Positions 5,804-9,786 of a stretch of DNA of 9,786 bases are shown here, one piece after another. Source of the DNA: CAISIP01 sp043759735 (GTDB lineage: Bacteria > Pseudomonadota > Gammaproteobacteria > Burkholderiales > Burkholderiaceae_C); contig JAYUQC010000161.1 in the NCBI GenBank assembly GCA_043759735.1, positions 1 to 9,786 on the forward strand, written 5' to 3'. The notes beneath the pieces were generated by a model. It searched no databases and was not told the DNA's origin. It worked only from the letters and a program-made list of their open reading frames with translations. Both the position numbers and the translations under genes were made by a program. Positions within the stretch are counted from its first letter, which is position 1; every line of letters starts with the position of its first letter.

Positions 5804-6649
5804 GTGAAAACCGCCTACTCCGTCGCCGTATTGCCAGGTGACGGCATTGGACGCGAAGTGATGGCGGCGGCGCTGATCGTGCTGCATGCGGTGCAAAACC
5901 GCATCGGGCGCCAGTTTCGATTGGCTGAACACCCGGCAGGAGCCCAGCATTACCTGGACAGCGGCGAAGCATTGCCCGAGTCCACCCTCGCGGCCTGCCG
6001 CGCTGCCGACGCCATCCTGTTCGGCGCCATGGGTTTACCCCATGTGCGCAACAAGGACGGCACCGAGATCATTCCGCAGCTCGATATCCGGTTCGCACTG
6101 GACCTGTATGCCGGGGTGCGACCCATACGCAGTTGGCCCGGGCTGCCCAGCCCGTTGTCGCATCCCCGTGCGTCGGAGATCGACCTGGTGCTGGTACGCG
6201 AAAGCACTGAAGGCCTGTTCTATGCCCGCGGTCGTGGCACGGTGGACAACGACGCCGCCTTCGACACGATGAAGATCAGCCGCACCGGCACCGCCCGCGT
6301 CTGCGACTTTGCGCTGCAATTGGCGTCCCAGCGCAAGGCCCTGGGCCGGCGCGGCCATGTGACCAATGTCGACAAGGCGAACGTGTTCACGTCGATGGCA
6401 TTCTGGCGCCAGATTTTCGTGGAACGCGCCAAGTTGTTCCCGCGCATCACGATCGACCACGCCTATGTGGATGCGATGGCGCTGAACCTGGTCATGAAAC
6501 CCTGGGAATACGATGTGCTGGTCACCGCCGGTGGGTGGCACGCTATTTGTTGCCGCCAAGCTGGCCAAGGTCGGCATCGGCGAGATCACGCGCCACCTGT
6601 GGCTCGCGCGGGTCGGTCCGGTTCGACTTGCATGCCAATGCCGCGGTAA
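5804..6649 (+). pseudogene. Isocitrate/isopropylmalate/tartrate dehydrogenase family, C-terminally truncated
   Basis: The family oxidatively decarboxylates 2-hydroxy acids using NAD and a divalent metal. Typical sequence runs from residue 1 to about 241: AVLPGDGIGREV near 8-19, LFGAMGLP near 72-79, RFALDLYAGVRP near 96-107 (substrate arginines 96 and 106), LVRESTEGLFY near 130-140 (Arg132), NVDKANV near 188-194 (Lys191) and YVDAMALNLVMKP near 221-233 (Asp223). Similarity stops after DVLVT at base about 6526, where the family continues with an NxFGDILSD block carrying the other metal-binding aspartates; about 110 residues are missing. The rest of the frame to TAA 6647-6649 is unrelated, because it runs into a TRAP permease fragment and antisense to the REC-PAS gene. 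GTG start at 5804 has GAAAG seven bases upstream. It is the third gene of the SMP-30/GntR module. Exact substrate (malate, tartrate, isopropylmalate) cannot be told. Without the aspartates it should be inactive. Confidence 0.85.
6522..6611 (+). pseudogene. Sliver of a TRAP transporter large permease (DctM) gene
   Basis: In the frame of base 6522 the plus strand reads SPPVGGTLFAAKLAKVGIG and then EITRHLWLAR. This resembles the C-terminal part of DctM/SiaM-type TRAP permeases, where a TPPVG motif precedes LF, a short polar segment and a last helix starting with a LWPF-like block. About 30 codons match; the preceding transmembrane helices and the true C-terminus are absent. The frame differs from the truncated dehydrogenase, so it is not its natural continuation. 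The downstream frame closes at 6654-6656 within sequence antisense to the REC-PAS gene. The identification rests on recognising a short motif and needs a protein search. If right, it is a fragment left between two breakpoints less than 100 bases apart. Confidence 0.5.
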
Positions 6650-7434
6650 CCGGTGAAACGACCGGATTCGTCATAGATCGGCTCGCCACTCACCCGGAAA
6701 TACTGCCGCGCACCGGTGGCGTTGGCGCGGCTGAAGCCAAAGTCCAGAAAGGGCCGTCTCGCGGCAATTTTTGCCTGCAGCTGGGCCCGCTCCGACGCGT
6801 CCCAGCCCACCACAGCCTCACCATCGTTCCGACCCAGGAAGGCGCTTATTCCGATGCCCAGCGTCTCGAGCACCGGGCCGGATACTTGTGTAAATCCCCC
6901 GATCTCGTTCTGCTCCCAATACCAGTCGGAGGCGAGCTCGGTCAGGCTGCGAAACCGCTCTTCGCTGTGTCGAAGCTCGGCCGTGCGTTCCCGGACCGTC
7001 TGCTCCAGCAACGCGTTGTAGGTCGCGAGCTTTTTGTGCAGGAGCCGTACTTCAAGCATGTTGTGGATGCGTGTTTTCACTTCGAGCAGGTCAAAGGGCT
7101 TGCTGATGAAGTCCTTGGCTCCCGCCTGCAGTGCCCGCAATTTGTGCGCGGGTTGCGCGGTGAGCACGATGACGGGCAGATAGCTGTCGGCATCGTCCGC
7201 CTTGAGGAGTTCCATCACCTCGAACCCGTCCAGGCCCGGCATCTGCAGGTCCAGCAGGATCAGGTCGTGGCGGTGCTCACGGTGCAGCGATGGCACATCC
7301 TGCGACGTCATCGTGCAGGCCAGGTTCGTATAGCCGGCATCGCGCAGCATGCGTTCGAGCAGTTTGACATTGGCCTCCTGGTCGTCGACGATCAGGATGC
7401 TCGCGCCAAGAATGTCCGCAGCAGTGATCATCAT
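6586..7434 (-). CDS. Response regulator with PAS domain (REC-PAS), apparently truncated at the C-terminus
   Basis: This 282-residue protein begins with a receiver domain (about 12-128): acidic pair Asp17/Asp18, phosphoacceptor Asp62 in LILLDLQMPG, Thr92 in VIVLTA and Lys112 in FISKPFD. A coiled-coil linker follows (about 128-162, LEQTVRERTAELRHSEERF), then a PAS domain (about 160-268) ending with the PAC-like RFTGYRGIG. In this architecture the PAC segment is usually followed by an ERKRAEE-type linker and an output domain such as GGDEF/EAL or a kinase; here it changes to MQVEPDRPARATGGA and stops. This is close to the end of the TRAP fragment, so loss of the output end by a breakpoint near 6615-6630 is likely. 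The start at 7434 overlaps the kinase stop by ATGA and has AAGGAG five bases upstream. It should still accept phosphate from the kinase, but its output is unknown. Confidence 0.85.
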   Translation of the reverse strand: MMITAADILGASILIVDDQEANVKLLERMLRDAGYTNLACTMTSQDVPSLHREHRHDLILLDLQMPGLDGFEVMELLKADDADSYLPVIVLTAQPAHKLRALQAGAKDFISKPFDLLEVKTRIHNMLEVRLLHKKLATYNALLEQTVRERTAELRHSEERFRSLTELASDWYWEQNEIGGFTQVSGPVLETLGIGISAFLGRNDGEAVVGWDASERAQLQAKIAARRPFLDFGFSRANATGARQYFRVSGEPIYDESGRFTGYRGIGMQVEPDRPARATGGA

Positions 7435-9554
7435 GCATGCTCCTTGGCAGGTCCTGGCGTTGCGCGAGCCTCGCCGGCGCTCAACGCCAGGTCGAGCGTT
7501 TCCATGAACTCGTTGACCCTGATCGGTTTGGTCAGGTAGCGGAAAAATCCCGCGCGCAGGCCCCTTGCAATGTCGTGCGGCATCGCGTTGGCGCTAAGCG
7601 CAATTACCGGGATCCGTGCGGTCGCAGGGTCGTCGGCAAGGGTCTTCATCGCATCGATGCCACTGATGCCGGGCAGGTTGATGTCCATCAAGATGACGTC
7701 GGGTCGCGCCACGCGGGCGATCTCGATTCCGCGCTGGCCGTCTGTCGCAGTCAACAGGCGAATGTCCGGCCGGCGCTCGATGAGTTTCTCGACCAGCATC
7801 AAGTTGGCCGGATTGTCCTCGACATAGAGCAAGACCCGCTGCACTGAACCCGATGCCACTGGCGCAGGGGCCCACGATCCGGCCACGCCGTCACCTTTGG
7901 CCATCTGCGGCGGCTCCGCCACGATCAAGTCGATCCAGAACACGCTACCAACCCCGACGGCACTGTCCACACCAATCGAGCCACCCATCAACTCGACCAG
8001 GCGCTTGCTCACCACCAGCCCAATGCCTGTTCCCTCCTCGTCGCCCGCCTCTTGACCGAGACGATTGAACGGCTGGAACAGTTGCGCCAGATATTCTTCC
8101 GACAAGCCTTGACCGTTGTCGCGGAAACTGACCCGAACCCGCTCTGCGGTACTGGAATCACAGCTCACCTCGACGCTCCCATTGACGCTGTTGTACTTGA
8201 TGGCGTTGGACAGCAAGTTGACGATCACCTGTTTGAGGCGGGTTCGATCGGCCTTGACATAGCAAGAGTTGCCGGCTGCGGGGAACTGCAGCCGGATACC
8301 GCTTTTATGCGCCTGCGGCTCGATCATGGCTTGGCAATCTTCGAGCACTTCGGCCAGCGATATGGATTCCAGTGAGAGCGACAGCCTGCCCGACTCGATC
8401 AGCGAGAGATCGAGGATTTCATTGATCAGCGCCAGCAGGTACCATCCCGCCTGCAGGATCTGCTCGATGCTCTCCTTCTGGGCCGGTGTCGGCAGCGGCG
8501 GACCTGCCTCCATCAACTGACCGAAACCGAGGATGGCGTTGAGTGGGGAACGCAGCTCGTGGCTCATGCTGGACAGGAAATCCGACTTGGCAAGATTGGC
8601 CTTTTCGGCCGCAGACTTGGCGCCCTCCAGTGCGATGTTGGTCTCGCGCAGCGCCCGGTCGAGCAATTGCCATTCCGTGATGTCGCGCGCTGCAGCAAAA
8701 ACGCCCTGCAGCGTCCGGTCCCGATCGTGGAAGGTCGTCGCGTTGCAGGACACCACGGTCTCCCTGCCATCGCGCGCGCGCGCCGTGAGCTCGTAGTTGG
8801 TGATCTTGTTCTCGTTCAACACCCGCCGGATGCCTGCTTCGGCCCGATCGGGATCGGTGAAGAAATTCTTGAACGGTGCACCGATCAGTTCGTCGCGCGT
8901 GCACCCGGTGAGCGACTCCATCTGCTTGTTGACGTCCGAAATAATGCCCCAGGGGTCCGTCGTCATCAGTGCATCAATATTCGATTCGATCAGCGAGCGC
9001 GTATAGAACTGCTGGTCGCGCAGGCGTTGGTCCAGTTTCCGCTGCTCCGCCTCGACCCGCTTGCGCGCGGTGTTGTCGGTGCCGATGAGCAGGTAGCCGA
9101 TGATCACGCTTTGCGCGTCGCGCAGCGCCGTGACCGAGACCACCGCCGGAAAGCGGCTGCCGTCCTTGCGGAAGTAGGTCAGTTCGTAGATGTCCTCGAT
9201 GCCGCGCGAGGCCTTGAACACCAGCGCCTCGAAGCCCGGCGTGATCGGGGTTCCCAGTTCGACGCTGAGCGCCTTGGCGCGCGCGATCAGTTCCTGCGGA
9301 TCCGAGATGTCGGCGGGCGTGATCTTGTTCATCACCTCGGCGGCCGTGTAGCCGAGCATCTTCTCGGCGCCGACGTTGAAGATCTGGATGACGCCCTTGG
9401 CGTCGGTGGCGATGCTCGAGAAGTTGGCGCTGTTGAAGATTGCGCTCTGCAGGGCGCCCGCTTTGAGCAGCGCCTCCTTGCGCCGGACTTCGGTGACGAC
9501 CTCCAGGGCAACGGGGTCGCGGTCGAGGATGGCCTTCTTCTTCATCATCGCCAC
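7431..9554 (-). CDS. Hybrid sensor histidine kinase, PAS-PAS-HisKA-HATPase-REC
   Basis: This is a 707-residue hybrid kinase. Domains in order: short charged N-terminus; PAS1 about 35-165 with PAC ending IGYLLIGTDNTARKR; PAS2 about 182-295 ending GVFAAARDITEW; a helical linker; HisKA with phosphoacceptor His332 in SMSHELRSPLNAILGF; HATPase with Asn450 (NLLSNAIKYN), Asp479 (DNGQGL) and GTGIGL near 508-513; and a C-terminal receiver about 573-692 with Glu579/Asp580, phosphoacceptor Asp624 (ILMDINLPG), Ser654 and Lys676 (LTKPI). No transmembrane segment or signal peptide is visible, so it should sense an intracellular cue through the PAS domains. No heme- or flavin-specific motif was recognised. 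The GTG at 9554 gives the longest frame, one base after the upstream receiver gene; ATG at 9548 or 9545 is also plausible, and no strong Shine-Dalgarno separates them. All catalytic motifs are intact. It is the centre of a REC/kinase/REC-PAS phosphorelay unit. Confidence 0.93.
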   Translation of the reverse strand: MAMMKKKAILDRDPVALEVVTEVRRKEALLKAGALQSAIFNSANFSSIATDAKGVIQIFNVGAEKMLGYTAAEVMNKITPADISDPQELIARAKALSVELGTPITPGFEALVFKASRGIEDIYELTYFRKDGSRFPAVVSVTALRDAQSVIIGYLLIGTDNTARKRVEAEQRKLDQRLRDQQFYTRSLIESNIDALMTTDPWGIISDVNKQMESLTGCTRDELIGAPFKNFFTDPDRAEAGIRRVLNENKITNYELTARARDGRETVVSCNATTFHDRDRTLQGVFAAARDITEWQLLDRALRETNIALEGAKSAAEKANLAKSDFLSSMSHELRSPLNAILGFGQLMEAGPPLPTPAQKESIEQILQAGWYLLALINEILDLSLIESGRLSLSLESISLAEVLEDCQAMIEPQAHKSGIRLQFPAAGNSCYVKADRTRLKQVIVNLLSNAIKYNSVNGSVEVSCDSSTAERVRVSFRDNGQGLSEEYLAQLFQPFNRLGQEAGDEEGTGIGLVVSKRLVELMGGSIGVDSAVGVGSVFWIDLIVAEPPQMAKGDGVAGSWAPAPVASGSVQRVLLYVEDNPANLMLVEKLIERRPDIRLLTATDGQRGIEIARVARPDVILMDINLPGISGIDAMKTLADDPATARIPVIALSANAMPHDIARGLRAGFFRYLTKPIRVNEFMETLDLALSAGEARATPGPAKEHA
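7440..7445 (-). promoter_or_regulatory. Shine-Dalgarno AAGGAG for the REC-PAS gene
   Basis: The minus strand has AAGGAG five bases before the ATG at 7434 and eight before the next ATG at 7431. It lies inside the 3' end of the kinase gene and indicates coupled translation of the pair. Both starts are possible; 7434 gives the ATGA overlap. Confidence 0.75.
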
Positions 9555-9555
9555 G

Positions 9556-9786
9556 TCAGGCGCCCAATATCTGCTTGATACAGGCGGTCACTTCCGACAA
9601 GACGATCGGCTTGGCGAGGAAGGGATACTTTCCGATCCGTCCTCCCACCGCCGCGACCTGCTCTCTCGTGATGGCTGCGGTGAGGAAGACGATGGGCACC
9701 ATCTTCACTTTCGGGTCGGCCTCGAAGAGGCTCGCCAATTCCGTACCCCCCATCCCCGGCATCATCAGGTCCAGCAGGATCAGGTT
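9556..9786 (-). CDS. Receiver-domain response regulator, C-terminal part (5' end outside window)
   Basis: The last 76 residues of a receiver domain are encoded, open to the window edge. Visible are the phosphoacceptor Asp in LILLDLMMPGMGG, the Thr of IVFLTAA and the Lys of FLAKPI, followed by the final helix ending KQILGA. Nothing follows the receiver domain, so this is a stand-alone or C-terminal receiver; an N-terminal extension upstream cannot be excluded. Its stop lies one base before the longest kinase start, which indicates one operon. It is a likely phosphate acceptor or intermediate for the neighbouring kinase. Confidence 0.88.
   Translation of the reverse strand, partial: NLILLDLMMPGMGGTELASLFEADPKVKMVPIVFLTAAITREQVAAVGGRIGKYPFLAKPIVLSEVTACIKQILGA

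Noticed and set aside
8559..9578. A 339-codon plus-strand frame opposite the histidine kinase.
   Set aside because: It is antisense to intact PAS and kinase motifs and has Arg/Asp/Val-rich shadow composition without family features.
1..9786. CRISPR arrays, tRNA or rRNA genes, insertion sequences, attachment sites.
   Set aside because: No regularly spaced repeats, cloverleaf-like sequences, transposase motifs or paired terminal repeats were recognised.

Overview
The window is GC-rich, densely coding bacterial DNA that reads as betaproteobacterial, most likely Burkholderiales. The reasons are the MetW C-terminus, a Bug/TctC-type periplasmic binding protein (a family greatly expanded in that order), an FMN-binding PaiB protein, TadA beside LD-carboxypeptidase, and the strong G/C bias at third codon positions. 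This assignment is inferred from protein families, not from any search.

Layout. (1) 2-1115, plus strand: the 3' end of metW, then a damaged Bug/TctC solute-binding gene that lacks its N-terminal region and carries a frameshift near 550. (2) 4355-1315, minus strand: a compact gene string of paiB, tadA joined in frame to a haloalkane dehalogenase, and an LD-carboxypeptidase. (3) 4439-6649, plus strand: a catabolic module with an SMP-30/gluconolactonase-type protein missing its N-terminal part, a GntR/FCD regulator overlapping it by ATGA, and an isocitrate/isopropylmalate dehydrogenase-family gene cut off in mid-domain. (4) About 6522-6611: a sliver of a TRAP transporter large permease (DctM) gene. 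(5) 9786-6586, minus strand: a two-component cluster of a receiver protein (running off the window), a cytoplasmic hybrid histidine kinase with two PAS domains, and a REC-PAS protein that appears to have lost its output end.

How the genes fit together. The two-component cluster forms one translationally coupled unit (1-nt gap, then ATGA overlap) that could run a multi-step phosphorelay. The SMP-30/GntR/dehydrogenase module looks like a sugar-acid or hydroxy-acid degradation operon with its own regulator; the Bug and TRAP remnants are uptake components of the kind found with such operons. The paiB-tadA-dehalogenase-ldcA string is probably co-transcribed.

Two things stand out. First, tadA has no stop codon and reads straight into a DhlA-like haloalkane dehalogenase that keeps its own start and Shine-Dalgarno. 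Second, almost every change of strand or module falls on a broken gene (about 395, 1116-1314, 4420, 6524 and 6615), so the window looks like a mosaic of fragments. That could mean real genome erosion and rearrangement, or a chimeric assembly; the sequence alone does not decide. I did not find a convincing new multi-gene system, CRISPR array, tRNA, rRNA or complete mobile element.
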